Shown here piece by piece: positions 17,428 to 26,058 of a stretch of DNA of 37,797 nt (position 1 is its first letter; each line of letters starts with the position of its first letter). The position numbers were made by a program, and so were the translations under genes. A model generated the notes under the pieces. The model saw only the letters and a list, made by a program, of their open reading frames with translations, searched no databases and was not told the origin of the DNA. Source of the stretch: Paracoccaceae bacterium (lineage in GTDB: Bacteria; Pseudomonadota; Alphaproteobacteria; Rhodobacterales; Rhodobacteraceae); assembly GCA_027484915.1 (NCBI GenBank), contig JAIXSA010000077.1:1-37797 (forward strand), in the 5' to 3' direction.

Positions 17428-17927
17428 TGCTGCGTCCAGCGACGGCGGCGGACTTCGCCTTCATCCGCGCGGTCGCTGGCAGCCCGGACCATGCCCCGTT
17501 CATCACCGATGAGGATGAGACCGCGCTGGCCGCCTATCTTGGCGATCCGGCAGCACGGCTTCTGATCTGGGAAGCCGAGGGACGGAAGGCGGGGTTCGCC
17601 CTCTTCTGCGAGATTGGCGAGCCTTCGGGCCGGGTGGAACTGCGACGTCTGGCGCTGGCCGAAGTCGGGGGAGGTCAGGGACAGGTCTTCATCCGGGCGC
17701 TGGTGGGTCACGGCTTCGCCAGGCTGAACGCGCGACGTCTGTGGCTTGATGCCTCCGGAGAGAACCCGCGTGCGCTGCGGACCTACGAACGCGCAGGCTT
17801 CCGGTTGGAGGGACGGCTCCGCCAGCACTGGTTCCGCCCCGCGCTTGGCAGGGTCGTGGATCTCGTGCTTTTCGGGATGCTGCGCGAGGAGTGGGAATCC
17901 CTTGAACCGCTTCCCACGCGGGCCTAG
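17427..17927 (+). CDS. GNAT-family N-acetyltransferase
   Basis: A 166-residue acetyl-CoA-dependent acetyltransferase of the RimJ/RimL-like group. The opening [16 protein letters not shown] is typical. The acetyl-CoA loop is degenerate (VGGGQGQVFIRALV), and NPRALRTYERAGF is the usual C-terminal motif. The acceptor is unknown. Translation is coupled to purL through TGATG, and it lies 25 bp before bolA. Confidence 0.88.
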   Translation: MLRPATAADFAFIRAVAGSPDHAPFITDEDETALAAYLGDPAARLLIWEAEGRKAGFALFCEIGEPSGRVELRRLALAEVGGGQGQVFIRALVGHGFARLNARRLWLDASGENPRALRTYERAGFRLEGRLRQHWFRPALGRVVDLVLFGMLREEWESLEPLPTRA

Positions 17928-17952
17928 GTTTGCAGGGAAGAAGGAGACGCCC

Positions 17953-18189
17953 ATGCCCATCGAAGCCCGCGACATCGAAGCCCTGATCCGGGAGGCTTTC
18001 CCGAACGCCAAGATCAGCGTGCAGGGCGACGACGGCGCGCACTTTGCGGCCGAGGTGATCGACGAGTCGTTCCGGGGGCTGAACCGTGTCCAGCAGCAGC
18101 GGGCGGTCTACGCAGCCCTCAAGGGCAGGATGGACGGCCCGAACGGCGCCCTTCATGCGCTGGCGCTGACGACCAAGGCTCCGGACTGA
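17953..18189 (+). CDS. bolA: BolA/IbaG-family protein
   Basis: A 78-residue protein of the BolA family, which pairs with CGFS monothiol glutaredoxins to bind 2Fe-2S clusters in iron sensing or Fe-S trafficking. The BolA pattern is seen in HFAAEVIDESFRGLNRVQQQ and AVYAAL. It has the short form typical of IbaG-like members. AAGGAG lies 7-8 nt before the ATG. Its expected partner, a CGFS glutaredoxin, is encoded 470 bp downstream, separated by two small genes. Confidence 0.93.
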   Translation: MPIEARDIEALIREAFPNAKISVQGDDGAHFAAEVIDESFRGLNRVQQQRAVYAALKGRMDGPNGALHALALTTKAPD

Positions 18190-18268
18190 GTGCTACACTT
18201 ACCCGTGCCTTGTGGCGCGGGGCCGAGAGGCCTAGAATTGGCTGCAAGGCAAAGGGAAAGGCGAAGCG

Positions 18269-18466
18269 ATGGCTACGGGTGCAGGATATGGCGTGATCTC
18301 GGCGATACTGCCGCTGGTCGGGCTGATGACGATTGTCAAGAACCGCAAGCGGCGGAAGAAGGATGCGCCCCAGCCGGTTGACGAGGCGTTCGAGGCCCGC
18401 CAGGCAGCGACGCGGGAAAGTGAACGCCGGATGGCCGCCTACCTCGCAAGCCGGGATCATCGGTAA
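18269..18466 (+). CDS. Small single-span membrane protein
   Basis: A 65-residue hypothetical protein. Residues about 5-22 (AGYGVISAILPLVGLMTIV) form one hydrophobic segment, followed by a strongly basic KNRKRRKK stretch and a charged helix. An AAAGG-type ribosome site precedes the ATG. It sits inside the bolA-grxD interval in the same direction, 3 bp ahead of another small membrane protein gene. Function is unknown; the basic patch after the helix predicts the C-terminus in the cytoplasm. Confidence 0.7.
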   Translation: MATGAGYGVISAILPLVGLMTIVKNRKRRKKDAPQPVDEAFEARQAATRESERRMAAYLASRDHR

Positions 18467-18469
18467 GCA

Positions 18470-18661
18470 GTGGACGCCGGCTTCGGGGCCTGGCTGATTG
18501 ACAAGGCGCCTTGGACTGCGCCTTGGATCGTGGGGCTTCTTGTGGCTTATGCGGTCATCTCGGTTGCAAGCAACTGGCCGCTGCTTAAGTATGGGACAAG
18601 ACACTGGCGGGTCACCCGGAAATGGGAGATCCGCAAATGGAGAAGGAAGAACGGACGATGA
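18470..18661 (+). CDS. Small single-span membrane protein, GTG start
   Basis: A 63-residue hypothetical protein with one hydrophobic span (about residues 14-34, [20 protein letters not shown]) and a very basic tail ([16 protein letters not shown]). It starts at GTG 3 bp after the previous stop, and its TGA overlaps the grxD ATG as ATGA, which supports real translation. The ribosome site is weak, so it may depend on re-initiation. Function unknown. Confidence 0.65.
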   Translation: MDAGFGAWLIDKAPWTAPWIVGLLVAYAVISVASNWPLLKYGTRHWRVTRKWEIRKWRRKNGR

Positions 18662-19017
18662 GCGCCGAGGCGACAATCCGCGAGACGATCGAAAAGAACG
18701 ATGTGGTGCTGTTCATGAAGGGCACCAAGATGATGCCGCAGTGCGGGTTTTCCTCGCGCGTGGCCGGCGTGCTGAACTTCATGGGCGTTGAGTTCGCCGA
18801 TGTGAACGTTCTGGCGGATGCCGAGATCCGGCAGGGCATCAAGGACTTCAGCGACTGGCCGACGATCCCGCAGCTTTACGTCAAGGGTGAATTCGTCGGT
18901 GGCTGCGACATCGTCACCGAGATGACCCTGTCGGGCGAGCTTGACCAGCTTCTGGAATCGAAGGGCGTGGCCTTCGACAAGGCGGCAGCGGACAAGATCC
19001 GCGAAGCGAACGCCTGA
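18658..19017 (+). CDS. grxD: Monothiol glutaredoxin (CGFS type)
   Basis: A 119-residue Grx4-type protein that binds glutathione and a bridging 2Fe-2S cluster with BolA. The active site CGFS starts at Cys29 ([10 protein letters not shown]). The [20 protein letters not shown] segment carries the cis-Pro and the glycine pair that contact glutathione. The ATG at 18658 was preferred over an earlier in-frame ATG because it matches the usual N-terminus and overlaps the preceding stop. It is last in the purL-grxD run; a hairpin follows. Confidence 0.96.
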   Translation: MSAEATIRETIEKNDVVLFMKGTKMMPQCGFSSRVAGVLNFMGVEFADVNVLADAEIRQGIKDFSDWPTIPQLYVKGEFVGGCDIVTEMTLSGELDQLLESKGVAFDKAAADKIREANA

Positions 19018-19033
19018 TCGACCTTGCGACCGG

Positions 19034-19055
19034 AAGGCCCGCTTCGGCGGGCCTT
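19034..19055 (+). terminator. Hairpin between convergent grxD and mliC-like gene
   Basis: Perfect 9-bp stem AAGGCCCGC / GCGGGCCTT with a TTCG loop, 16 bp after grxD. There is little T-tract. It overlaps the stop codon of the opposite gene and could serve both transcripts. Confidence 0.6.
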
Positions 19056-19374
19056 ATGACGATTGCGCCGCGCAGGTCAGCAACGGCGCCTCGCCTTCGG
19101 GCGTCTTCCAGTACAAGGTCGCCTCGTCGCCCTTGGTCCACCAGACATAGTTCGATCCGTCCGACGGCCAGCCGTAACGCGCGCCCGAGGCTGAGGGTTC
19201 GTTCAGAAGGGTGATCTGGCGCCCCTCGACATGGATGACCACCAGGCTTTGGTCCGGCCCGTTCACGTAGGTTGCAGGCACTTCGACGCCACGGTCGCAG
19301 CTGTAGGTCTGCGTGGTGAACTCCTGCGCGGTGGCGGCGGTTGGCAGAACTGCAAGCAGGACGAGGCGGATCAT
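19054..19374 (-). CDS. MliC-like C-type lysozyme inhibitor
   Basis: A 106-residue predicted secreted protein with a signal peptide (MIRLVLLAVLPTAATA) and an MliC fold. It has YSCDRG near the mature N-terminus, SASGARYGW, and WWTKGDEATLYW near the C-terminus, where MliC proteins have their lysozyme-binding loops. No lipobox is seen, so it is more likely free periplasmic than a lipoprotein. The start overlaps the zapA stop by 4 bp. Its role is probably protection against lysozyme. Confidence 0.85.
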   Translation of the reverse strand: MIRLVLLAVLPTAATAQEFTTQTYSCDRGVEVPATYVNGPDQSLVVIHVEGRQITLLNEPSASGARYGWPSDGSNYVWWTKGDEATLYWKTPEGEAPLLTCAAQSS

Positions 19375-19736
19375 GCCCGCAGCTGCTCTTCCACGCGGGC
19401 GGCCATCGCTTCGGCGCGGGCGGCAATCTCGGCCAAGGTTTCATTCACCTGCGGCGGGATCACCGCCACATCGCGGGTCGCCACGGGGCGGGCCTCCAGT
19501 TCGGCCACGCGGGCGCGAAGGGTGCGAAGCTCATCCTCGACTGCGGCGGTCTTGTCGGCCAGCAGGAGACCGGCCATCAGCAGCATCTTCGCCTCGGGCA
19601 GACGGCCCATCTGGGCGATGATCGGCGAGGCTTCGGCATCCAGCATCCCGGCGGCAGCGCGGAGGAAATGTTCCTCGCCCGGCTGGCAGGAGACCTGGAA
19701 CGGGCGGCCGCCGATGGTGACTTCAAGTTCAGGCAT
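19371..19736 (-). CDS. zapA: Cell division protein ZapA
   Basis: A 121-residue FtsZ-ring associated protein. The N-terminal ZapA globular part contains MPELEVTIGGRPFQVSCQPG and is followed by a long helix with coiled-coil character (AEIAARAEAMAARVEEQL). It promotes FtsZ bundling. Its start overlaps the stop of the upstream coiled-coil gene by 8 bp and its stop overlaps the lysozyme-inhibitor gene by 4 bp. Confidence 0.9.
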   Translation of the reverse strand: MPELEVTIGGRPFQVSCQPGEEHFLRAAAGMLDAEASPIIAQMGRLPEAKMLLMAGLLLADKTAAVEDELRTLRARVAELEARPVATRDVAVIPPQVNETLAEIAARAEAMAARVEEQLRA

Positions 19737-20223
19737 TGCCGGCCTCCGTCAGGTGGGGTTCGAGGGCCGCGAGGATTTCGTCCATCTCGGCGATCTCGGT
19801 CAGGCGGGTGGCGCGCATGGCCTCAAGCTCGGTCGCCATCGCCTTGTTGATCAGGCCCGGTTCGGTGACCCCCGCGGCGGCGGCGGTGCGCAGCGCCTCG
19901 AGCTGTTCGCGCAGGCTGGCGTTCACGCGGCGCATCCGTTGCAGTTCCAGGCCCTTGACGTCCAGTTCCTGCGTCAGACGGTCGAGCTTTTCCTGCAGGT
20001 CGCCCTTCGCCTCACGCGCGCTGGCGGCGCGGAGCCGGGCTTGCAGCTGGGCGGTGAGGGATTTCTCCTCCTCCAGCTGGGCGCGGAGGTTGCCGTCGGT
20101 CTGCGGCGCGGCGGCAGGGGCCGCAGCAGCGGGGCGAGGCTGCACGGCAAGGCGATCGACCCCCTTGCCGATCCGTTCCAGCGCGGCGGTGATCCGCTTT
20201 TCCAGTTCGGTTATGTCCTGCAT
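19729..20223 (-). CDS. Coiled-coil protein upstream of zapA
   Basis: A 164-residue soluble protein that is mostly alpha-helical. A Pro/Ala-rich linker at about 45-60 is followed by two coiled-coil stretches (LRAQLEEEKSLTAQLQARLR, then LQEKLDRLTQELDVKGLELQ). The ATG at 20223 begins MQDITELEKRITAAL; the longer open frame upstream is less likely. Overlap with zapA suggests a partner in division, but no function can be named. It is divergent from tkt. Confidence 0.75.
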   Translation of the reverse strand: MQDITELEKRITAALERIGKGVDRLAVQPRPAAAAPAAAPQTDGNLRAQLEEEKSLTAQLQARLRAASAREAKGDLQEKLDRLTQELDVKGLELQRMRRVNASLREQLEALRTAAAAGVTEPGLINKAMATELEAMRATRLTEIAEMDEILAALEPHLTEAGNA

Positions 20224-20422
20224 CCGGTATCCCTTGTACTTCGGTCCAACCGATACCGATCCTGACACGACGAATCGCCCTGGGACCGGCCTTGGCCGAT
20301 CTTAGCCTGAAACCCCGCAAAGAGGACCGGCCTTTCTTCCCAAGGCCTTGGGGAGCAAGCTTGATCTTGCCGGTCGCGGTGGGTAGAGCCTTCGCAACCC
20401 ATTCAGCCGAAGGAATGCCGCC

Positions 20423-22438
20423 TTGGACATCCAGACCCTCCGCCAGACGAACCCCGACCACTGGATGCGGGCGACCGCGATCCGCGCGCTGACGCTGGAC
20501 GCAGTGGCGGCGGCGAATTCGGGGCATTCGGGGATGCCGATGGGCATGGCCGATGTGGCGACGGTCCTTTTCGAGAAGCACCTGAAGTTCGACCCCAAGG
20601 CGCCGCGCTGGCCGGACCGCGACCGGTTCATCCTGTCGGCGGGGCATGGGTCGATGCTGATCTACAGTCTGCTCTACCTCACCGGCTACGCCGACATGAC
20701 GCTGGACCAGATCAAGGCCTTCCGCCAGTGGGGCGCCATCACGGCGGGTCACCCGGAATACGGCCATGTCGCGGGGGTCGAGACGACGACGGGGCCGCTG
20801 GGTCAGGGGATCGCCAACGCCGTGGGCTTCGCGATGGCAGAGGAATCGCTCCGGGCGCGCTGGGGGGCGAAGGTCCAGGATCACTACACCTGGGTCATCG
20901 CGGGCGACGGCTGCCTGATGGAGGGCGTTTCGCAGGAAGCCATCGGTCTGGCGGGCAAGCAGCAGCTTTCGCGCCTGATCGTGCTGTGGGACAACAACGG
21001 GATCACCATCGACGGCAAGGTATCCATCGCCGACGTCACCGACCAGAAGGCGCGCTTCGCGGCAAGCGGGTGGGACGTGTTCGAATGCGACGGGCATGAT
21101 CCCAAGGACATCGACCGCGCGCTGACGGCGGCCAAGGCCAGCTCCCGCCCGGCGATGGTCGCCTGCAAGACGCACATCGCCATCGGCCACGCGGCGCAGG
21201 ATACGTCCAAGGGTCACGGTGCCCTGACCGACAAGGCGCAGTTGCAGGCGGCGAAGGACGCCTATGGCTGGAAAGGCGGGCCGTTCGAAGTGCCTGCAGA
21301 CATCAAGACATGGTGGGAATCGCTGGGCGCGCGCGGCGGCAAGGCCCGGGCCGAGTGGGAGGCGCGGATCGCAGCCCTGTCGCCGGCCAAGCAGGCCGAG
21401 TTTGCCCGCATTTTCGCTTTGGAGGCTCCGGCGAAGCTGGCCTCGGCCATTCGCGGGGTGAAGAAGCAGGCGGTGGCCGATCTGCCGAAGCTGGCCACCC
21501 GGGCCTCGTCAGAGAAGGTCCTGCAGGCAGTGAACCCGGTGCTGCAGGAAACCATCGGCGGCTCGGCCGACCTGACCGGGTCGAACAACACCAACTCCGC
21601 CGACCTGGGCGTCTTCACACCCGAGGATCGCAGGGGCCGCTACGTGTATTTCGGGATCCGCGAGCATGGCATGGCCGCCGCGATGAACGGGATGGCGCTG
21701 CATGGCGGGGTGCGGCCCTATGGCGGGACCTTCATGTGCTTCACCGACTATGCGCGCCCCTCGATGCGCCTGTCGGCGCTGATGGGGATCCCGGTCGTCT
21801 ACGTGATGACGCATGACAGCATCGGTCTGGGCGAGGACGGCCCGACACACCAGCCGGTGGAGCACCTGGCGATCAGCCGGGCGACGCCGAACACGCTGGT
21901 GATCCGCCCGGCCGATTTGGTGGAAGTCGCGGAAGCTTGGGAGATTGCCCTGACCGAGAAGACCCGGCCCACGGTTCTGGCCCTGTCGCGCCAGAACCTG
22001 CCTGCCGTCCGCAAGACCCACACCAACACCAACATGGTAGCCAAGGGCGCCTATGTGCTGGCCGAGGCGACGGGCAAGCGTCAGGTGATCCTGATGGCCA
22101 CCGGGTCGGAAGTGGAAATCGCGCTGAAGGCTCGCGACGCGCTGGAAGCCGAAGGCATTGGCACCCGCGTTGTGTCCATGCCATCGATGGAGCTGTTCGC
22201 GGCACAGGACGAAGCCTACCGCCGCAAGGTCCTGCCGCCCGGCCCGGTGCGCGTGGCTGTAGAGGCGGGTGTACGCATGGGCTGGGACCGCTGGCTGCTT
22301 GGCGAGCGGGGCCGTGAGGCCAAGGCCGGGTTCGTCGGGATGTCGACCTTCGGTGCCTCGGCCCCGATGGAGCGGCTTTACGCCGAGTTCGGCATAACTG
22401 CAGAAGCCACAGCCGCGGCGGCCAAGGCGCTGCTCTGA
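20423..22438 (+). CDS. tkt: Transketolase, TTG start
   Basis: Thiamine-diphosphate enzyme that exchanges two-carbon units in the pentose phosphate and Calvin cycles. It is 671 residues long. It has [15 protein letters not shown] in the cofactor domain, the ThDP motif [13 protein letters not shown] running to [10 protein letters not shown], and [18 protein letters not shown] in the second domain. The start is TTG at 20423 with AGGA at 20411-20414; the first in-frame ATG would remove 14 conserved residues. A terminator follows. The gap genes 3.6 kb downstream belong to the same metabolism. Confidence 0.96.
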   Translation: MDIQTLRQTNPDHWMRATAIRALTLDAVAAANSGHSGMPMGMADVATVLFEKHLKFDPKAPRWPDRDRFILSAGHGSMLIYSLLYLTGYADMTLDQIKAFRQWGAITAGHPEYGHVAGVETTTGPLGQGIANAVGFAMAEESLRARWGAKVQDHYTWVIAGDGCLMEGVSQEAIGLAGKQQLSRLIVLWDNNGITIDGKVSIADVTDQKARFAASGWDVFECDGHDPKDIDRALTAAKASSRPAMVACKTHIAIGHAAQDTSKGHGALTDKAQLQAAKDAYGWKGGPFEVPADIKTWWESLGARGGKARAEWEARIAALSPAKQAEFARIFALEAPAKLASAIRGVKKQAVADLPKLATRASSEKVLQAVNPVLQETIGGSADLTGSNNTNSADLGVFTPEDRRGRYVYFGIREHGMAAAMNGMALHGGVRPYGGTFMCFTDYARPSMRLSALMGIPVVYVMTHDSIGLGEDGPTHQPVEHLAISRATPNTLVIRPADLVEVAEAWEIALTEKTRPTVLALSRQNLPAVRKTHTNTNMVAKGAYVLAEATGKRQVILMATGSEVEIALKARDALEAEGIGTRVVSMPSMELFAAQDEAYRRKVLPPGPVRVAVEAGVRMGWDRWLLGERGREAKAGFVGMSTFGASAPMERLYAEFGITAEATAAAAKALL

Positions 22439-22465
22439 ACCTATGGTTTAGGGAAAGACGGTAAG

Positions 22466-22494
22466 CGGCGGCTTAGGGCCGCCGTTTGCTTTTT
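22466..22494 (+). terminator. Rho-independent terminator of tkt
   Basis: Perfect 7-bp stem CGGCGGC / GCCGCCG with a TTAGG loop and a T-rich tail (TTTGCTTTTT). Confidence 0.85.
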
Positions 22495-22549
22495 GGCTGA
22501 CCTGGACGAGGCGGCTGGCTAGTGTCCGGTCGGACAGGAGGACCCCGCG

Positions 22550-23128
22550 ATGCGTTTTCTGAAGACCGTGCATGGCTGGCTGGGCGTGATTGTCCTGCCT
22601 TGGGTGATCCTGATCGGGCTGACGGGCCTGTTTCTGAACCACGAGCGGCTGGTGATGGGCTGGCTGGAAGCGGAACCCTATGACGAGGCGCAGTTCGACG
22701 CCTGGCCCGGCGCGACAGCCCTGACGGTCGAGGAAGCACGCAAGCTGGCCGGGCGGCTTTTTCCCGGCGCGGAGGTGTCGCAGGAGAAGGAAAAGGCCTA
22801 TCACGGGCGCTCCGCTGCGATCTTCGCGGCAGGCGACACCCAAGTCATCGTGGCGCTGCAGACCGGGCACTACTGGGTGAAGACCGACCTGCACCGGGTG
22901 ACTTATGCCCCCGATGGCACGGTGCTGGAGGAGCTGACCTATTGTGAAGCGATCTTCAAGCGGCTGCATGAACGGGGCTGGCTGACCCGGACCTTCGGAT
23001 CCTGGCTGGCCGACATCACTGCGGCCGCGATGGTTGTCTTCGGCCTTAGCGGGATTGTCCTCTTCCTCGTCCCCCGGCTGCGGCGGCGGCAGAACCGCAG
23101 GCGGATGCGGGCGACCACGACGCTCTGA
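22550..23128 (+). CDS. PepSY-associated TM protein
   Basis: A 192-residue inner-membrane protein. The N-terminal helix (VHGWLGVIVLPWVILIGLTG) carries the His and Gly pattern of PepSY_TM proteins. A periplasmic PepSY-like domain follows at about 55-140, and a C-terminal helix (WLADITAAAMVVFGLSGIVL) is followed by a basic tail. Relatives occur in ferric-reductase and flavocytochrome-like systems, but no redox cofactor site or partner gene is visible. It lies between tkt and an HPP protein. Its role is unknown. Confidence 0.8.
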   Translation: MRFLKTVHGWLGVIVLPWVILIGLTGLFLNHERLVMGWLEAEPYDEAQFDAWPGATALTVEEARKLAGRLFPGAEVSQEKEKAYHGRSAAIFAAGDTQVIVALQTGHYWVKTDLHRVTYAPDGTVLEELTYCEAIFKRLHERGWLTRTFGSWLADITAAAMVVFGLSGIVLFLVPRLRRRQNRRRMRATTTL

Positions 23129-23184
23129 CGGGCTTTCCATTTGCGCGGCTGCAGGTCAGGGTCCCCCTAGAATGGGGGATCGCG

Positions 23185-24303
23185 ATGATGGACTGGCGCG
23201 GATTCGGCCCGGCGATGGGCAGCCCGAAAGCCGTGGACCTCGCGCGCGCGGGACTGGGTGCGGCGCTTGGCCTGCTGCTGACCGGGCTGATGCTGCGGGG
23301 GACCGGGCTAGGTTGGCTGATCGCGCCCTTCGGTGCCACCGCAGTGCTGGCCTATGCGGTGCCGAGCAGCCCCCTGGCACAGCCCTGGTCGGTCATCGCG
23401 GGCAATACGCTTTCAGCGCTGGTGGCGCTGGCGGTGCTGACCGCCCTGCCCCAGACTTCCGTTGCGGTGCCACTGGCAGTTGGCCTGGCTATTGCCGCGA
23501 TGCTTGCGGCGCGCGCCCTGCATCCGCCGGGCGGGGCCGTGGCGCTTCTGGTGTCGCTGGGCAGTCCGGGAGATTGGCCGACGACCCTGGGCACGGTTGC
23601 GGTCGGTTCGGCTTTGCTGGTGGCCATCGCCATCCTGTGGAACGGCGCCATGGGCCGGGTCTACCCGTTCCGCCAGCCCGCCCAGCCCGGCCCGCACGGG
23701 ACCCAGGACCCCAGGCCCGAGGCGCGGATCGGGCTGGACCCGGCAGAGCTTGCCGCAATCCTGGAGGAGTATCGGCAATCGGCCAACCTTGGCGTCGCCG
23801 ATCTGGCGCGTCTGGTCGGCGCGGCAGAGCAGGCGGCAGCGGCACGGCGGATGGAGGGGTTCACCGCCGCCGACATCATGTCGCGCGACCTTGTCACCGT
23901 GGGGCCCGGTGCGCCCCTTGGCACGGTGGCGGACCTTTTCCGCACCCGTGGCTTCACCTCGCTGCCGGTCGTCGATGGCGGGCGGCTGAGGGGGGTGATC
24001 TTTCAGATCGACCTCATCCGCCGCGCCCGCGAGGACGCCTTCCGGCAGCACTCCAGCCTGCTTGCCGCCCTGGCCAAGCTGATCGACACGCACCGCAAGA
24101 GCCCGCCAAAGGCTGGCGAGATCATGAAGACGGGCGTTCCACAAGTCACACCATCAACGCCGGTCGGGGCGCTGCTGCCGCTTCTGGCGGATGGCGGGGC
24201 GGAAGCTATTCCTGTCGTCGAGGGGTCGGCCATTGTCGGGATCGTGACGCGGACGGACCTTGTCTCGGCGCTGGCGCAAAGGTTGGCGCTGGTGCAGGTC
24301 TAG
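23185..24303 (+). CDS. HPP-family membrane protein fused to a CBS pair
   Basis: A 372-residue protein. The N-terminal four-helix membrane part (about 20-155) has the namesake ALHPPGGA, with His113-Pro114-Pro115. A cytoplasmic linker leads to two CBS domains, about 232-290 (DIMSRDLVTVGPGAPLGTV) and 305-370 (EIMKTGVPQVTPSTPVGALL). CBS pairs usually bind adenosine nucleotides and gate an attached domain. Some HPP proteins have been linked to nitrite transport, but the substrate here is unknown. Two ATGs start the frame in tandem; the first was used. Confidence 0.9.
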   Translation: MMDWRGFGPAMGSPKAVDLARAGLGAALGLLLTGLMLRGTGLGWLIAPFGATAVLAYAVPSSPLAQPWSVIAGNTLSALVALAVLTALPQTSVAVPLAVGLAIAAMLAARALHPPGGAVALLVSLGSPGDWPTTLGTVAVGSALLVAIAILWNGAMGRVYPFRQPAQPGPHGTQDPRPEARIGLDPAELAAILEEYRQSANLGVADLARLVGAAEQAAAARRMEGFTAADIMSRDLVTVGPGAPLGTVADLFRTRGFTSLPVVDGGRLRGVIFQIDLIRRAREDAFRQHSSLLAALAKLIDTHRKSPPKAGEIMKTGVPQVTPSTPVGALLPLLADGGAEAIPVVEGSAIVGIVTRTDLVSALAQRLALVQV

Positions 24304-24313
24304 CGGGCGGGAT

Positions 24314-24847
24314 TCAGCGCGGGGGGGCGCTGTCCTCATACTCGTCGCCGGGAGGCATCTCGCCGTCGACCTTGTCGTCCAGGTTCTTGGGGTCGGGCAT
24401 CCCGTCGTCGTTGAGATCGGGGTTCTCTGGACCGTCATCGGCATTGACCGCGCTTGAGGTCACGTCGCCCTCGGCTTCGGACACCCCGGACAGATCGTCT
24501 TCCGGTTCCTCGTCCAGCGGAAGCACGCCTCCCTCGTCGGAGGCATCGCCGTCGGAAAGGCGCGGGCCATCGTCGTACTTGCTGTGGGGATAGGTCTGCT
24601 CTTCGCCTTGGTCGGTGAGGGTCGGGAATTCGCCAAGGTTGCCCTGGATCGACGCCTCTTCGATCACCGGCTCGGCTGCCTCTTCCGGGTCAAGGGTCGG
24701 AAGTGCGACCTCGCGCAGCGCCAGAAGCTCGCGCGCTGCGTCGAGGTAGCGGTCGCGCCCGCCTTCGGGGCGACCTGCCTCTTCCCACAACGCGTCGGCA
24801 CGGTCGCGGATGCGGGATTCCCAGGCGTCGAAATCTTGGCGGTTCAT
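24314..24847 (-). CDS. DUF2934 protein with acidic, calcium-motif-like tail
   Basis: A 177-residue soluble protein. The first 40 residues match DUF2934 (WESRIRDRADALWEEAGRPE). The remainder is highly acidic and low in complexity, with DLNDDGMPD near the C-terminus, which has the DxNxDGxxD layout of calcium-binding repeats. The ATG at 24847 was chosen because the DUF2934 domain starts there. It faces the HPP gene, with only 10 bp between stop codons. Function unknown. Confidence 0.75.
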   Translation of the reverse strand: MNRQDFDAWESRIRDRADALWEEAGRPEGGRDRYLDAARELLALREVALPTLDPEEAAEPVIEEASIQGNLGEFPTLTDQGEEQTYPHSKYDDGPRLSDGDASDEGGVLPLDEEPEDDLSGVSEAEGDVTSSAVNADDGPENPDLNDDGMPDPKNLDDKVDGEMPPGDEYEDSAPPR

Positions 24848-24898
24848 TGCGGTCCTCCGGTGTTGCGAGGACAACGCCGGGACGCCTGGGGGGTTCCG

Positions 24899-25873
24899 TC
24901 AGGGCGCGGCTGCCCTCTTGCCGGTCAGGGAGGCCCAGACCGGACCGATGATGCGGGTGGCGACGGGAATCAGGAGGAGGCCCAGGATCAGGCCGAAGAC
25001 CCCGTCCAGCGCGGCGGTCACCAGCCATTCGACGAAGCCTTGCGCGAAGGGCACGGCATGGGCGACACCTTCGGCGATGTGGTGGATCGTCTGGTAGGGC
25101 CATTCCCAGACATGGGTGACCTCAAGCCCGTGGATCACGATGTTGCCCCCGACCCACAGCATTGCGGCGGTGCCCACGGTGGACAGGAGCGCCATCAGCT
25201 TCGGCATGGCCAGCACCAGCCCCCGACCAAGCGCCCTGCCCCCGGAGGTCCGCCCCGTGGCGGCGAGGTGAAGACCCACGTCGTCCATCTTCACGATCAG
25301 CGCCACCGCGCCATAGACGGCCAAGGTGATGAAGGTCCCGACCACCGCGAGGGTGATCGCCTGCATCCAAAAGTTGGGGCTTTCGATGGTCGCCAGCGCG
25401 ATGGTCATGATCTCGGCCGACAGGATGAAGTCGGTCTTGATGGCACCAGCAACCTTTTCCTCTTCCAGGTGGGTCGGGTCTTGGGTGTCGAAATCCTTTT
25501 CGACCTCGTGGTCGGCATGAGGCGCGAACATGTGCACCAGTTTCTCGGCCCCCTCGAAGCAGAGATAGGCCCCGCCCAGCATCAGCAAGGGCGTGATGAC
25601 CCAGGGCGCGAAGTGGTCAAGCGCCAGAAGACCAGGGAGAAGGACGATCAGCTTGTTGCGCAGGGATCCCAGCGCGATGCGCCAGATGATCGGTAGCTCG
25701 CGGTCGGCGGAAAAGCCGTGAACGTACTTCGGCGTCACGGCGGCATCGTCGATCACGACGCCCGCGGCTTTGGTGCCGGCCTTTGCGGCGGCGGCGGCGA
25801 TGTCGTCGACTGAAGAGGCCGCCACCTTGGCAATCGCTGCCACGTCGTCGAGAAGGGCGAGAAGTCCGCTCAT
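24899..25873 (-). CDS. DUF808 family membrane protein (YedI-like)
   Basis: A 324-residue inner-membrane protein. The N-terminus MSGLLALLDDVAAIAKVAAS and the downstream DDIAAAAAKAGTKAAGVVID are the DUF808 hallmark. Several hydrophobic helices follow, with EKVAGAIKTDFILSAEIM between them. The physiological role of the family is not established. It is divergent from the first gap gene across 185 bp. Confidence 0.9.
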   Translation of the reverse strand: MSGLLALLDDVAAIAKVAASSVDDIAAAAAKAGTKAAGVVIDDAAVTPKYVHGFSADRELPIIWRIALGSLRNKLIVLLPGLLALDHFAPWVITPLLMLGGAYLCFEGAEKLVHMFAPHADHEVEKDFDTQDPTHLEEEKVAGAIKTDFILSAEIMTIALATIESPNFWMQAITLAVVGTFITLAVYGAVALIVKMDDVGLHLAATGRTSGGRALGRGLVLAMPKLMALLSTVGTAAMLWVGGNIVIHGLEVTHVWEWPYQTIHHIAEGVAHAVPFAQGFVEWLVTAALDGVFGLILGLLLIPVATRIIGPVWASLTGKRAAAP

Positions 25874-25942
25874 GCGATGATCCTTGTACGCTCAACCTTG
25901 GATGTAGCGGGAAACGCAGGATTCGGCAAAGCGCTGCCCACG

Positions 25943-25956
25943 GGTTAGCGCAAACA
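25943..25956. promoter_or_regulatory. LacI-type operator candidate upstream of gap copy 1
   Basis: GGTTAGCGCAAACA is a near-palindrome centred on GC. Its GTTAGCGC core is identical to the one at 27275-27288 ahead of the second gap gene. A weaker relative, TGTTATCGCAATCT on the minus strand, lies about 20 bp further toward the gene. CceR of Rhodobacter sphaeroides, a LacI-family regulator of central carbon genes, is a reasonable guess. Confidence 0.45.
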
Positions 25957-26058
25957 GACGAAGATTGCGATAACATCATGAAAAGGCGTCGTTTTCTGCC
26001 TTGTATGCCTGTCGAGAGCCGGTAAAGCGGACCGAAGGCATTTTGCAGGGAGCTTCCT

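Noticed and set aside
19018-19053. 6S RNA next to zapA, as found in many bacteria.
   Set aside because: The zapA neighbour is a lysozyme-inhibitor gene and the free space is only 36 bp, far too short for 6S RNA.
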